57,673 bases of DNA from an uncultured Lachnospiraceae bacterium (GCA_910578175.1 CAJTPF010000018.1:1-57673); one strand, 5' to 3'. Shown: positions 7,372 through 17,326, counted from the first letter of the stretch. Numbers and translations are program-made. The notes: generated by a model from the letters alone, not told the origin.

Positions 7372-9312
7372 CTATTTCTTTTTCTTAACCTTTCGAACCG
7401 GTTTCTTCACTGTCTGTTTCGGCACTGCCATGATCACAGATTCAAACGGTCTTAAATCGATGGTAAGTTTATACGGAAATCCGTCCTGCTCTTCTTTTGC
7501 TGCATGAGCTGTATAACTTCTCTTCTCTGCGCCATACACATCCTCGGAACTCAGTATCACCTTATATTCACCCGGATGCGGCACTCCGATCACATATTCC
7601 TGACGCTCCACCGGAGTAAAGTTACATACAAATGCCAGACTGTCATTAAAGGTATTCGGTGCTTTACGGATAAAACTAAATACGCTGAAATCTGCATCAT
7701 CACAGTTTATCCACTGATAGCAGCCGTATTCTTTCGATTCATACGCATACATTACCTTATTTTCCCGATATAAATGGAGCAGCTTTTTATAGTATGCCTG
7801 AATATCTGCATGCAACGGGTCATCCAGCAGATACCAGTCCAGACTTCTGGATTCTGACCATTCCTCCCTTTGTCCGAATTCCTGACCCATAAACAGCAGC
7901 TTCTTTCCCGGCTGTCCCATCATAAACGTATATGCCGTCTTTAAATTTGCGGCTTTCGTCTCCAGATCTCCCGGCATTTTATAAAGCATGGAGCATTTGA
8001 GATGAACCACCTCATCATGGGATAAGACAAGGACAAATTTCTCACTGAATGCATATGTCATATTAAAGGTCATTTTATTATGATTAAATTTCTTAAAATA
8101 CGGGTCCAGTTTCACATAATCCAGAAAGTCATGCATCCAGCCCATATTCCACTTAAACTTAAAACCCAGTCCGCCATCTTCCGGTTTCTTCGTAATATTC
8201 GGCCAGGCTGTGGACTCTTCTGCGATTAAAAATGCCCGGGGGTCCCGTTTTTCCATGATACTGTTTAGGTGTTTAAAAAACTCCATGGCTTCCAGATTGC
8301 CATTTCCACCGTATTTATTCGGAACCCATTCCCCGTCCCGTCTTCCGTAATCCAGATATAGCATGGAAGCCACCGCATCCACCCGCAGGGCATCGATATG
8401 AAACTTCTCCACCCAGAACAACGCATTGGCGATCAGGAAATTCATTACTTCGGTCTTGGAATAATCAAATACCTTGGTTCCCCAGTCCCGCTGCTCTCCT
8501 TTTCTGGAATCCGCATATTCATACAACGGCTCTCCGTCGAACATGGCAAGTCCATGCTCATCTTTCGGAAAATGAGCCGGAACCCAGTCCAGGATAACTC
8601 CTATCCCCAACTGATGAAGATAATCCACCATGTACATAAAATCTTTTGGTTCTCCGTATCTGGAAGTCGGAGCATAATATCCAGTCACCTGATATCCCCA
8701 GGATGCATCAAAGGGATGCTCGGATATCCCCATCAGTTCCACATGGGTATATCCCATATCTTTCACATATTCACCCAGTTCATGGGCAATCTGCCTGTAA
8801 TTGCAGAATCCGTCCTGACTGTAGCTGTAATCCTTTTTCCACGAACCGATATGAACTTCATAAATTGCCATAGGCTGATCCACAACATTTTCCGCATCCT
8901 CGGTTTTTCTGCGGATCCACTCATCATCTTCCCACTTATAACCATCCAGTGAAGTGATCTTCGTTGCATTGCCCGGACGGAACTCCGAAGAATTTCCATA
9001 CGGGTCAGCCTTATAATGCGTAGAGCCGTCCCGGCCGGTTATGGCATATTTATATATGGAACCCTCACATGCTCCCGGAACAAACCTCTCCCAAATTCCT
9101 GATGTTCCCAGTCGCTCCATAATATGAATATATCCGTTCCAATCGTTAAAATCCCCCACAACGCTGACCGCAACGGCATGGGGAGCCCATACCGCAAAGT
9201 ATGTCCCCCGCACTCCGTCAATTTCCATGACATGGGAACCGAGTTTCTCATATATGGCATAATGAGAACCCTGGCCGAATAAATAACGGTCTGTTTCAGT
9301 TATAATATTCAT
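7372..9312 (-). CDS. glgB: 1,4-alpha-glucan (glycogen) branching enzyme
   Basis: GH13 enzyme that introduces alpha-1,6 branches into glycogen. A CBM48 domain (about 30-130, VSVVGDFNDWNG) precedes the (beta/alpha)8 barrel, with nucleophile Asp312 in ALRVDAVAS, acid/base Glu365 in FLIAEEST and Asp433 in LSHDEVVH. Length (646) is normal, but the C-terminus ends in a Lys/Arg-rich tail (VKKPVRKVKKKK) of unknown use. The gene starts 14 bases after the aconitase-family gene, with an AGAGGATG ribosome binding site, so the two are probably one transcript. No other glycogen genes lie nearby. Confidence 0.95.
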   Translation of the reverse strand: MNIITETDRYLFGQGSHYAIYEKLGSHVMEIDGVRGTYFAVWAPHAVAVSVVGDFNDWNGYIHIMERLGTSGIWERFVPGACEGSIYKYAITGRDGSTHYKADPYGNSSEFRPGNATKITSLDGYKWEDDEWIRRKTEDAENVVDQPMAIYEVHIGSWKKDYSYSQDGFCNYRQIAHELGEYVKDMGYTHVELMGISEHPFDASWGYQVTGYYAPTSRYGEPKDFMYMVDYLHQLGIGVILDWVPAHFPKDEHGLAMFDGEPLYEYADSRKGEQRDWGTKVFDYSKTEVMNFLIANALFWVEKFHIDALRVDAVASMLYLDYGRRDGEWVPNKYGGNGNLEAMEFFKHLNSIMEKRDPRAFLIAEESTAWPNITKKPEDGGLGFKFKWNMGWMHDFLDYVKLDPYFKKFNHNKMTFNMTYAFSEKFVLVLSHDEVVHLKCSMLYKMPGDLETKAANLKTAYTFMMGQPGKKLLFMGQEFGQREEWSESRSLDWYLLDDPLHADIQAYYKKLLHLYRENKVMYAYESKEYGCYQWINCDDADFSVFSFIRKAPNTFNDSLAFVCNFTPVERQEYVIGVPHPGEYKVILSSEDVYGAEKRSYTAHAAKEEQDGFPYKLTIDLRPFESVIMAVPKQTVKKPVRKVKKKK

Positions 9313-9326
9313 AAGCTACATCCTCT

Positions 9327-11615
9327 CTATCTTCTATTGTAGTTGATCAAACATCCCTTGAGAATAATCTCCCTTTCATCATCCGTTAATTCGCCGAGCT
9401 TTAATTCAAATTCCTTTAATTCTTCTCCCACAACATATGCTTTGATGGAAGCTGCCTTATCCTTAACTGCCCGGGCAATATCCGGAATAAATATATAATC
9501 ACCATTTGCAAACGGTAACTCTTCATTGTCATATAAAAACGGAAGCATACCCCAGTTGATCAGATTTGAGCGGTATCTCTTGGTAGCATATTCCTGAGCT
9601 ATATTTGCCCAGCCTCCAAGAACTTTCTGACAGGATGCTGCCTGTTCCCTTGCGGAACCGTCCCCCGGTTTCACAGCGTATATGGTACTTCCGATTCCTG
9701 TATTTTCATTGTCCGCTTTGGAATACACAGTCTGAATCTTTTTAAACACCGGCTGAATCTCTGCCAGCGCTTCTTCCGGATTCCGTCCTTCTTCTCTGGC
9801 CTTTTCCGCTGCCTGGACCTCCTTTGCCCGTCCCACATATGCCGGGTCTTTCCTGGACAGGGTGAACTCTGCCAGACCGATAGGGTTCGAACGATAGGAT
9901 GAAGTTTCCCCGGAAGGTATCAGTTCATCCGTAGTGGTAACCGGATCGTGAATCTCCGAAACCACCTTCAGTAATAAGTGATCCGTTAACGCCACCATCT
10001 TCGGCCAGTCCTTAATATTCGGTCCGAACTTAATCTCAACGGATTCGTCCGCAATGCCTTTACTGTCAAATACCCTGTTTTCATAAATAGTTTTATCAAA
10101 GAAATATTTCGGTTTTGTAAAGTTCACATCTACATCGGTTGCCGCTGTCAGATATCCCTTATTAGCCGCCGTTGCCGCAATGGAACGGGCATCCATCAAC
10201 GCAACCGAAGAAATCTGTCCGTTCTGGAGTTTGGAACCTTCCCTGTTCGGAAAGTTTCGTGTAGAATGTCTGATACTGAACGCATTATTGGCCGGGGTAT
10301 CGCCGGCGCCGAAACATGGTCCGCAGAATGCCGTCTTAACAATCGCGCCTGTAGCCATTAAATCGGCCAGCTTTCCATTTCTGGCAAGTTCAATATAAAT
10401 CGGCGTACTGGCAGGATATACGCTTAAAGTAAATTCATCCGCACCGATGCTGGTTCCCTTGAGAATATCCGCCGCATCACAGATATTTTCAAATCCGCCT
10501 CCAGCGCAGCCTGCTATTATACCCTGTTCCACATATAATTTTCCGTTTCTTACTTTATCCTTAAGAGTGAAGTCCACCTGACCGTCCAGACTGACTTTTG
10601 CCCTCTTTTCACAATCCTCCAATATATCCATGAGATTTGCATTTAACTCTTCAATGGTATATGTATTGCTCGGATGGAACGGCATAGCGATCATCGGCTT
10701 CACCTTATCCAGTTCTACATAAACCACACCATCATAATATGCGACATCCCCCGGATTTAATTCCTTATACTCTTCACTTCTTCCGTGAATATCATAAAAT
10801 TCCCTGATCTTATCGTCGGTTGCCCAAATGGATGACAAACAGGTTGTCTCCGTTGTCATTACATCTACGCCGATTCTGAAATCTGCGCTTAGCTTTGACA
10901 CACCCGGCCCTACAAATTCCAATACTTTATTTTTAACATATCCGTTTCCAAATACGGCGCCGATGATGGCCAGCGCAACGTCCTGCGGTCCCACACCCTT
11001 TACCGGCTCTCCGCTTAAGTATACGGCGATCACGCCCGGCATATTGATATCATAGGTCTGGGAAAGCAGCTGTTTCACCAGTTCCGGTCCGCCTTCTCCC
11101 ATTGCCATGGTACCTAAGGCTCCGTATCTGGTATGGCTGTCCGAACCAAGCACCATCTTTCCGCCGCCCGCCAGCATCTCTCTGGCAAACTGATGGATAA
11201 CCGCCTGATGAGGCGGTACATAGATGCCGCCATATTTCTTTGCACATGACAGGCCAAACATATGGTCATCCTCGTTAATAGTGCCGCCAACCGCACATAA
11301 ACTGTTGTGGCAGTTTGTTAATACATACGGAATCGGAAATTTCTCAAGTCCCGATGCCCTTGCCGTCTGTATAATGCCTACAAATGTTATATCATGGGAC
11401 GTCAGCTTGTCAAACTTAATCTGAAGCTTTTCCATATTGCCCGATGTATTATGTTCTTCTAAAATTCCATAGGCGATCGTATTTTTCGCCGCCTCGTCTT
11501 TTGAAATATATTTATCTCCCAATTTAGATTTAAGAAGCTGCTCTGAACCGGTTCCGGTTTCCACCATCTCTGTTCCGTTAATCAGATATGCTCCGTTGTC
11601 ACTCAATGTTACCAT
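9327..11615 (-). CDS. Aconitase-family hydratase (YbhJ-like)
   Basis: A 762-residue Fe-S hydratase of the aconitase/isopropylmalate isomerase superfamily. The likely [4Fe-4S] ligands are Cys370 (AGCAGGGFEN) and Cys431/Cys434 (FCGPCFGAG); the GSDSHTRYGALG block (157-168) and a swivel domain follow the aconitase plan. The replacement of GSCTN by AGCAGG and the altered CGPC surroundings resemble E. coli YbhJ, a hydratase of unproved substrate, more than AcnA/AcnB, so citrate as substrate is an inference. AGGAGG lies eight bases before the ATG. It heads a two-gene unit with glgB. Confidence 0.85.
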   Translation of the reverse strand: MVTLSDNGAYLINGTEMVETGTGSEQLLKSKLGDKYISKDEAAKNTIAYGILEEHNTSGNMEKLQIKFDKLTSHDITFVGIIQTARASGLEKFPIPYVLTNCHNSLCAVGGTINEDDHMFGLSCAKKYGGIYVPPHQAVIHQFAREMLAGGGKMVLGSDSHTRYGALGTMAMGEGGPELVKQLLSQTYDINMPGVIAVYLSGEPVKGVGPQDVALAIIGAVFGNGYVKNKVLEFVGPGVSKLSADFRIGVDVMTTETTCLSSIWATDDKIREFYDIHGRSEEYKELNPGDVAYYDGVVYVELDKVKPMIAMPFHPSNTYTIEELNANLMDILEDCEKRAKVSLDGQVDFTLKDKVRNGKLYVEQGIIAGCAGGGFENICDAADILKGTSIGADEFTLSVYPASTPIYIELARNGKLADLMATGAIVKTAFCGPCFGAGDTPANNAFSIRHSTRNFPNREGSKLQNGQISSVALMDARSIAATAANKGYLTAATDVDVNFTKPKYFFDKTIYENRVFDSKGIADESVEIKFGPNIKDWPKMVALTDHLLLKVVSEIHDPVTTTDELIPSGETSSYRSNPIGLAEFTLSRKDPAYVGRAKEVQAAEKAREEGRNPEEALAEIQPVFKKIQTVYSKADNENTGIGSTIYAVKPGDGSAREQAASCQKVLGGWANIAQEYATKRYRSNLINWGMLPFLYDNEELPFANGDYIFIPDIARAVKDKAASIKAYVVGEELKEFELKLGELTDDEREIILKGCLINYNRR

Positions 11616-11666
11616 CTTGCTGTCCTCCTGAATTTCTATACATTTCTTCTATTTAAACTAATTACT

Positions 11667-11695
11667 ATTATACTAATTTTACTCCTAATATGCAA
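11667..11695 (-). promoter_or_regulatory. Sigma-A-type promoter of the aconitase-family gene
   Basis: Minus-strand TTGCAT (11690-11695), a 17-base spacer and TATAAT (11667-11672), about 50 bases upstream of the start codon. Confidence 0.65.
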
Positions 11696-11797
11696 TCTGT
11701 TTTTACCCTTCCAGCAGTTAAAAACACTTGATTTTTGAGGATTTTTATTTTGTAGTGCAAAATATATCTTTATATATACGCCCTGTCTTCCGAAGAC

Positions 11798-11840
11798 TAA
11801 AAAAATGCCGGAATCATTATATATTATAACAATTCCGACA
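11798..11840 (-). terminator. Rho-independent terminator after the TM2 gene
   Basis: On the minus strand GTCGGAAT pairs with ATTCCGGC (one G-T pair) around an AT-rich loop, followed directly by a run of seven T. It lies about 50 bases beyond the TM2-domain gene stop. Confidence 0.75.
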
Positions 11841-11887
11841 TATTTCTAGTCTATCATTTTTAAATCATCCATACCGTCATTCAGTAA

Positions 11888-12223
11888 TCATAAATTAATC
11901 ATAAAATTATTGAAGTTAAGCTCTTTAGTCTTTTTCTGAACGCCAAACCAATCGATAATGGTCAATATTCCGCAGCAGCCGCCGGTAAGTAATTTCAATA
12001 CGCCCATTCCGGTATCACCCAGCATAAAACGGTCAATACCAAGACTTCCAAGAAAGATTGAAACTATCAGCAATACTGTAGGGTCTTTTAACTCAACAGA
12101 AGTTGCCAGTAAAAACTTAGAATCATCCAGCGCCGATAACTTCTCCTTTATGTACGGAATTTTTTCTGGCGGAAAGAACTTTTGATTTGATAATATAAAC
12201 ATATCAACCTTTTGTGAATCCAT
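11888..12223 (-). CDS. TM2-domain membrane protein
   Basis: 111 residues. A soluble N-terminal part of about 45 residues is followed by a TM2 domain: two membrane segments (VLLIVSIFLGSLGIDRFMLG and VLKLLTGGCCGILTIIDWF) joined by the family-typical GxDRFxLG turn. The function of bacterial TM2 proteins is not established. The ribosome binding site is AGAGGATG. It lies downstream of a DUF2752 gene on the same strand with a 40-base gap, a frequent pairing in Firmicutes, so the two are probably made together. Confidence 0.85.
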   Translation of the reverse strand: MDSQKVDMFILSNQKFFPPEKIPYIKEKLSALDDSKFLLATSVELKDPTVLLIVSIFLGSLGIDRFMLGDTGMGVLKLLTGGCCGILTIIDWFGVQKKTKELNFNNFMINL

Positions 12224-12263
12224 AATAACATCCTCTCTGTGTATTAAATTAATTTATACCCTC

Positions 12264-12590
12264 TTAAATCAGATGCCGGCATCTCCCAATGTAATAAACA
12301 AGATTTACAGCACAAACCAGTATTATCATCAACAATGATATTCTTTTCATAAGCTTATCCGATATTTTAGAATAAAACATTCCCAGCAGAAGTACCGCTG
12401 CCATCGGAAGAGCCATGGCATTATAATGAAAATATCCTCCGACATCCAGACGCAGTAAAGATATTAATGCCCTTGACATTCCACAGGTTGGACATATCAC
12501 TCCCAGGAAACGCTTCACCGGACAAAACCAGTTCAAAAATATAAACAAGCCGGCCATGGATGCACAAACATAAATTATTTTTTTTTTCAT
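12264..12590 (-). CDS. DUF2752 membrane protein
   Basis: 108 residues with three predicted membrane segments (about 5-19, 57-75, 84-102). The family signature CPTCGMSRALISLLRLD follows the first one. Function is unknown; the paired cysteines and frequent linkage to TM2 proteins are all that can be said. It is first in the pair with the TM2 gene. The upstream 240 bases are very AT-rich. Confidence 0.8.
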   Translation of the reverse strand: MKKKIIYVCASMAGLFIFLNWFCPVKRFLGVICPTCGMSRALISLLRLDVGGYFHYNAMALPMAAVLLLGMFYSKISDKLMKRISLLMIILVCAVNLVYYIGRCRHLI

Positions 12591-12722
12591 CTCAAAAATT
12601 ATCCGTCAAATTTAATACATAGTTTTATAAATTATTAAGTTTGTATAAATTATAAACATTATATTAAATGACTTTTATTCTGTCAAGATTTTTATTCGCC
12701 GGATCTACCGGATATATATAAC

Positions 12723-12802
12723 AAGATATGCCCGGATTATTATATATCAGGATTGTCTGGACATATCTTTTATTTGTTTCATTTTTTTATATATAGTATA
12801 CT
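12723..12802 (+). promoter_or_regulatory. Hairpin and sigma-A-type promoter upstream of the methyltransferase gene
   Basis: An AAGATATG...CATATCTT stem (12723-12769, extended by CCGGA/TCTGG with a wobble) is followed by T-rich DNA. It could insulate the divergent DUF2752 side. Directly after it come TTGTTT (12774-12779), a 17-base spacer and TATACT (12797-12802), a good promoter for the gene at 12837. Confidence 0.55.
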
Positions 12803-12836
12803 AAAGTGAGAAAATTTTGAAAAGGAATATAAAATC

Positions 12837-13697
12837 ATGTGGATTGCGGAAAATTGGACAGATTATGAAGTTCTGGACTGTTCTCAGGGAGAAAAGCTGG
12901 AACGGTGGGGAGATTATATTCTGGTCAGACCGGACCCCCAGGTCATCTGGAATACCGGGAACTCACTGCCGGGCTGGAGAAACAGAAACGGACACTATCA
13001 CAGAAGCAGTAAAGGCGGCGGCGAATGGGAGTTTTTTAATCTTCCTGAGCAGTGGAACATTCATTACAAAACACTGACTTTCAATCTGAAACCCTTCAGT
13101 TTTAAGCATACCGGACTATTTCCGGAACAGGCGGCAAACTGGGACTGGTTCTCCGGGCTGATAAAAAGTTCCGGCCGGCCGGTGAAAGTCCTGAACCTCT
13201 TTGCATATACAGGCGGCGCCACGCTGGCAGCGGCAGCAGCCGGCGCACAGGTAACCCATGTGGATGCTTCCAAAGGTATGGTGGCATGGGCAAAAGAAAA
13301 CGCCCGCTCTTCCGGCCTGGAAGATGCTCCGGTCCGATGGCTGGTGGACGACTGTGTTAAATTTGTAGAACGGGAAATACGAAGGGGAAACAAATACGAT
13401 GCCGTCATCATGGACCCTCCGTCTTATGGCCGCGGTCCCAAAGGTGAAATCTGGAAGATTGAAGATTGCATTCATCCCTTTATACGGCTTTGTACAAATA
13501 TATTATCGGATAATCCTTTATTTTTCCTGGTAAACTCATATACCACCGGACTTGCTCCCGCAGTCCTCACCTATATGATAGAAACCGAAATCGGTAAAAA
13601 TTTTGGCGGAACGACGGAATCCGGTGAAATCGGTCTTCCTGTCACTTCCAGCGGACTGGTGCTGCCTTGCGGCGCTTCCGGACGCTGGCGGGTATGA
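12837..13697 (+). CDS. Class I SAM-dependent methyltransferase, RlmI/RlmK-like
   Basis: 286 residues. The C-terminal two thirds is a Rossmann methyltransferase fold with SAM motif VLNLFAYTGG, the acidic VDAS strand end and the catalytic DPPSYGRG motif. These features are typical of 23S rRNA m5C/m2G enzymes of the RlmI/RlmK group, although the PUA domain of RlmI is absent. The rRNA target is therefore inferred. AAAGGA lies upstream of the ATG. aroB follows 33 bases later on the same strand, and one transcript ending at the 14.86-kb hairpin is likely. Confidence 0.85.
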   Translation: MWIAENWTDYEVLDCSQGEKLERWGDYILVRPDPQVIWNTGNSLPGWRNRNGHYHRSSKGGGEWEFFNLPEQWNIHYKTLTFNLKPFSFKHTGLFPEQAANWDWFSGLIKSSGRPVKVLNLFAYTGGATLAAAAAGAQVTHVDASKGMVAWAKENARSSGLEDAPVRWLVDDCVKFVEREIRRGNKYDAVIMDPPSYGRGPKGEIWKIEDCIHPFIRLCTNILSDNPLFFLVNSYTTGLAPAVLTYMIETEIGKNFGGTTESGEIGLPVTSSGLVLPCGASGRWRV

Positions 13698-13730
13698 TCC
13701 TAAAATTAACGGAAAAAGAAAGAGGTAAAT

Positions 13731-14843
13731 ATGGCTATTTTTAATGTGGAACTGAAAAAAGTCGTAGATGACAGCTATGAGATTGAGATCGGATTCGGAC
13801 TGGAAGATAAACTGATCTCCGATCTGAAAAACGGACTGGCCGGTAATATGACCAGATTCTCAATCATTACCGACAGTATTGTAAAAGATTTATACGGGGA
13901 AAAAATCCTGGCAAAACTGAAGGACGCCGGATACAACGCCGATCTGTTTGTATTTGAAGCCGGCGAAAAACAAAAAACAAGAAAGACAAAGGAAGAGATA
14001 GAAGATGCCATGCTGGCAAAGGGATACCGCAGAGACTGCTGTATCATTGCAGTTGGCGGTGGCGTGGTAACGGATTTAGCCGGATTTGTGGCCGGCACTT
14101 TCGGCCGCGGTATACCGTTTATCAATTATGCAACCACATTACTGGCAGCAGCCGATGCTTCCGTGGGCGGAAAAACAGCGGTAGATACACCGCTGGCAAC
14201 AAACCTGATCGGTCTGTTTAACCAGCCCCGGAAAGTATATATAGATATCGCAGCCTGGAAGACCCTGCCTCTCCGGCAGATTTCCAGCGGACTGGCGGAA
14301 ACGGTGAAACATGCATGTATCGCAGACGAAGAGTTTTTCCGTTATTTGAAAGAACATATGACGGAAATACTGGATATTGAAAAAGAAGCGTGTGAACATA
14401 TCGCAAAAGAGAACTGTAAAATTAAATACAATATTGTAATGAAAGACGAGCTGGAAAGCGGACTCCGGGAAGTTCTGAATCTGGGACATACCGTCGGACG
14501 GGCCATTGAAACGGTAAGCGATTACCGGCTTCTTCACGGGGAAGCGCTCTCCATAGGATTAGCCGCCGAAGTAAGACTTGCGCATAAAATGGGATATATG
14601 ACTGCCGCTCAGATGAATGATGTCCTATCACTGCTGGAACAGGCGGATTTACCAGTTACAATTCCCGATTATATCGACCGGGAAGCGCTTGTAAAAAAAC
14701 TTTATACCGATAAAAAAGTCAGAAACGGCCGGCTTCGTTTCGTAATACAGAAGGGAATCGGCGATATCGTAGAATTTGAAAACGGCGTATTTGCCGCTCC
14801 GGTGGAAGAATCGCTTGCCAAGGAGATCATTTCGGAATTATAA
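13731..14843 (+). CDS. aroB: 3-dehydroquinate synthase
   Basis: Second step of the shikimate pathway: converts DAHP to 3-dehydroquinate with NAD and a divalent metal. The 370-residue protein has the NAD-binding GGGVVTDLAGFVA stretch, the SVGGKTAVD and NLIGLFNQP motifs, and metal ligands in GLAETVKHA, NLGHTVGRA and LHGEALSIG. AGAGG precedes the ATG. Another pathway gene, the EPSP synthase fusion at 23651-25249, lies elsewhere in the window rather than in an aro operon. Ends at a strong terminator. Confidence 0.97.
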   Translation: MAIFNVELKKVVDDSYEIEIGFGLEDKLISDLKNGLAGNMTRFSIITDSIVKDLYGEKILAKLKDAGYNADLFVFEAGEKQKTRKTKEEIEDAMLAKGYRRDCCIIAVGGGVVTDLAGFVAGTFGRGIPFINYATTLLAAADASVGGKTAVDTPLATNLIGLFNQPRKVYIDIAAWKTLPLRQISSGLAETVKHACIADEEFFRYLKEHMTEILDIEKEACEHIAKENCKIKYNIVMKDELESGLREVLNLGHTVGRAIETVSDYRLLHGEALSIGLAAEVRLAHKMGYMTAAQMNDVLSLLEQADLPVTIPDYIDREALVKKLYTDKKVRNGRLRFVIQKGIGDIVEFENGVFAAPVEESLAKEIISEL

Positions 14844-14881
14844 AAAACTGTGGAAGAAAAATTCTTCCACAGTTTTTTTAT
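14843..14881. terminator. Bidirectional terminator between aroB and serS
   Basis: AAAACTGTGGAAGAA pairs perfectly with TTCTTCCACAGTTTT around a tiny loop, with A and T runs on both flanks. It can serve aroB on the plus strand and serS on the minus strand, whose genes converge here. Confidence 0.9.
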
Positions 14882-14899
14882 CAGATTTTATTTTATCTT

Positions 14900-16180
14900 T
14901 TATTTTATCAGATCTTTTCCGCCCATATATATTCTTAACTTCTCAGGTATACGGACACTTCCGTCTTCCTGCAGATTGTTTTCCAAAAATGCGATCAACA
15001 TTCTTGGGGGCGCTACCACCGTATTATTCAGTGTATGAGCAAAATATTTATTTCCATTTTCATCTTTTACTCTTATTTTCAGTCTTCTCGCCTGTGCGTC
15101 TCCGAGATTGGAACAGCTTCCCACCTCAAAATACTTTTTCTGGCGCGGAGACCACGCCTCAACGTCAATGGATTTCACCTTAAGGTCTGCCAGATCTCCG
15201 GAACAGCATTCCAGCGTCCGAACCGGTATATCAAGACTTCTGAATAAATCCACGGTATTCTGCCACAGCTTTTCAAACCACATACTGCTCTCTTCCGGTC
15301 TGCATACCACGATCATCTCCTGTTTTTCAAACTGGTGGATCCTGTATACGCCTCTTTCTTCCAGACCGTGCGCGCCTTTTTCTTTCCGAAAACACGGAGA
15401 ATAGCTTGTCAGGGTTTTCGGCAGCTGCTCTTCCGGGGTTATGGTGTCAATAAATTTTCCAATCATGGAATGTTCGCTGGTTCCGATAAGATATAAGTCT
15501 TCTCCTTCTATCTTATACATCATCGCATCCATCTCATCAAAACTCATAACGCCGGTAACCACGTCACTGCGGATCATAAATGGCGGGATACAATAAGTAA
15601 AACCTCTTTCTATCATAAAATCTCTTGCATAGGAAATCACAGCGGAATGCAGTCTCGCAATGTCACCCATCAGGTAATAAAAACCGTTTCCTGCCACTTT
15701 TCTGGCGCTGTCCAGATCGATTCCGTTTAATTTCTCCATGATCTCGGTATGATATGGAATCTCAAAATCCGGAACTGCCGGTTCTCCGTATTTTTGAATC
15801 TCAACGTTTTCCGAATCATCCTTACCGATGGGTACGCTGGGATCGATGATATTCGGAATCGTCATCATAATAGATTTTACCTTTTCATTGAGTTCCGCTT
15901 CTTTTTCCTCTAATTTGGCAAGATAATCCGACTTCTCGGTGACCAGCTTCTTGGTCTCTTCCGCTTCTTCCTTCTTTCCCTGAGCCATCAGTGCCCCAAT
16001 CTGTTTGGAAATCTTATTCCGTTCCGCTCTTAAATTGTCTGCTTCCTGCTTCGTGGCACGGCTCTGCCCGTCCAATGCAATAACTTCATCTACAAGCGGT
16101 AACTTTCTGTCCTGAAATTTATTTTTTATATTCTGCTTTACAATATCAGGATTTTCTCTGACAAACTTTAAATCTAACAT
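14900..16180 (-). CDS. serS: Seryl-tRNA synthetase
   Basis: Class II synthetase, 426 residues. An N-terminal antiparallel coiled-coil arm (about 30-105, rich in Glu/Lys heptads) binds the tRNA-Ser long arm. The catalytic core follows, with motif 2 (CFRKEKGAHGLEERGVYRIH) and motif 3 (NNTVVAPPRMLIAFLEN). The upstream gap is about 90 bases, too short for a T-box, and none is visible. Convergent with aroB across a shared terminator. Confidence 0.97.
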   Translation of the reverse strand: MLDLKFVRENPDIVKQNIKNKFQDRKLPLVDEVIALDGQSRATKQEADNLRAERNKISKQIGALMAQGKKEEAEETKKLVTEKSDYLAKLEEKEAELNEKVKSIMMTIPNIIDPSVPIGKDDSENVEIQKYGEPAVPDFEIPYHTEIMEKLNGIDLDSARKVAGNGFYYLMGDIARLHSAVISYARDFMIERGFTYCIPPFMIRSDVVTGVMSFDEMDAMMYKIEGEDLYLIGTSEHSMIGKFIDTITPEEQLPKTLTSYSPCFRKEKGAHGLEERGVYRIHQFEKQEMIVVCRPEESSMWFEKLWQNTVDLFRSLDIPVRTLECCSGDLADLKVKSIDVEAWSPRQKKYFEVGSCSNLGDAQARRLKIRVKDENGNKYFAHTLNNTVVAPPRMLIAFLENNLQEDGSVRIPEKLRIYMGGKDLIK

Positions 16181-16271
16181 CGTATCTACCTCTGAATACC
16201 TTTCCTTTTATTTCTAGCTGTATATTTTCCATAAAATGTTTTTTCTATTGTATTCTATTTCCGGGTATTTT

Positions 16272-17258
16272 TCAAGAGGAGATTACCTCATTTCCATTAT
16301 CGCGGCCTTCCTCCAGTGCTTTTGCATTTTCCATTGTCACATGGGCGATTTCCTGCATGGCTTCTTTCGTAAAATATCCCTGATGGGAGGTTACCAGCAC
16401 GTTGGGAAAAGTCACCAGTCTTGCCAGCATATCGTCGGTCATGATCTCATTGGAACGGTCCTCATAGAACAGTTCTTCTTCCTCTTCATATACGTCCAGT
16501 CCCACACCGCCGATCTTTCCCGGTACCCGCAGGGCTTCCAGCAAATCTTCGGTCCGGATCAGTTCACCTCTGGAAGTATTCATAATATACACTCCGTCTT
16601 TCATGATCTTCAGAGAGTCTTCATTTATCATATACCTGGAATCATCGGTAAGCGGACAATGCAACGATATGATATCGCTCTCCCGGAATAATTGCTCCAG
16701 TTTCACATATTCTACATCCAGAGATTCGTTGGGATACAGATCGTATGCCAGAATTTTCATTCCGAATCCCCTGCAGATACGGATCATGGCCTGGCCGATT
16801 CTTCCGGTTCCCACGATACCAATTGTTTTCTTATATAAGTTCTCACCCATCAGACCGTTGATATTCATATTGAAATCCCTGATACGCACATATGCCCTGT
16901 GAGTCTGGCGGTTAACCGTTAAAATCTGGGCCATTGCAAATTCTGCCACAGCCTCCGGAGAATAACCGGGTACCCTCAGAATCTTCAGCTTTCCCTTTGC
17001 CGCCTCCAGATCCACATTGTTATACCCTGCGCACCGCATTAAAATTCCCTTGATTCCGGCATCGATCAGTTCGTTAATAACATTTTTGTTCAGATCGTCA
17101 TTAACGAATGCACAGATCGCATCATACCCCTTTGCCAGTCCTGCCGAATCTTCATCCAGTCTTACAGAACGGAATTTAATCTGATAATTCATTTGCTCTG
17201 CCAGCGGTTTAAACCAAATCTTATCATACGGTTTCGCATTAAAGAATAATATTTTCAT
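16272..17258 (-). CDS. D-isomer specific 2-hydroxyacid dehydrogenase (D-lactate dehydrogenase-like)
   Basis: 328 residues. NAD-binding motif GIVGTGRIGQAM (about 147-158), catalytic Arg in NTSRGELI, Glu in the DVYEEEEE region and His in TSHQGYFT, as in fermentative LdhA enzymes that reduce pyruvate to D-lactate. Other 2-oxo acids cannot be excluded from sequence alone. It lies between the alarmone synthetase and serS on the same strand with short gaps; a distinct promoter is not obvious. Confidence 0.88.
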   Translation of the reverse strand: MKILFFNAKPYDKIWFKPLAEQMNYQIKFRSVRLDEDSAGLAKGYDAICAFVNDDLNKNVINELIDAGIKGILMRCAGYNNVDLEAAKGKLKILRVPGYSPEAVAEFAMAQILTVNRQTHRAYVRIRDFNMNINGLMGENLYKKTIGIVGTGRIGQAMIRICRGFGMKILAYDLYPNESLDVEYVKLEQLFRESDIISLHCPLTDDSRYMINEDSLKIMKDGVYIMNTSRGELIRTEDLLEALRVPGKIGGVGLDVYEEEEELFYEDRSNEIMTDDMLARLVTFPNVLVTSHQGYFTKEAMQEIAHVTMENAKALEEGRDNGNEVISS

Positions 17259-17326
17259 ATAAAATCATACCTCGTCTCTTTTATTTTATATGAAATATCA
17301 TGTGCAGATATTATGAATTCATTCAT

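Noticed and set aside
14422..15404. Several medium-length frames opposite aroB and serS
   Set aside because: They are antisense or out of frame to strongly conserved genes and show no domain.
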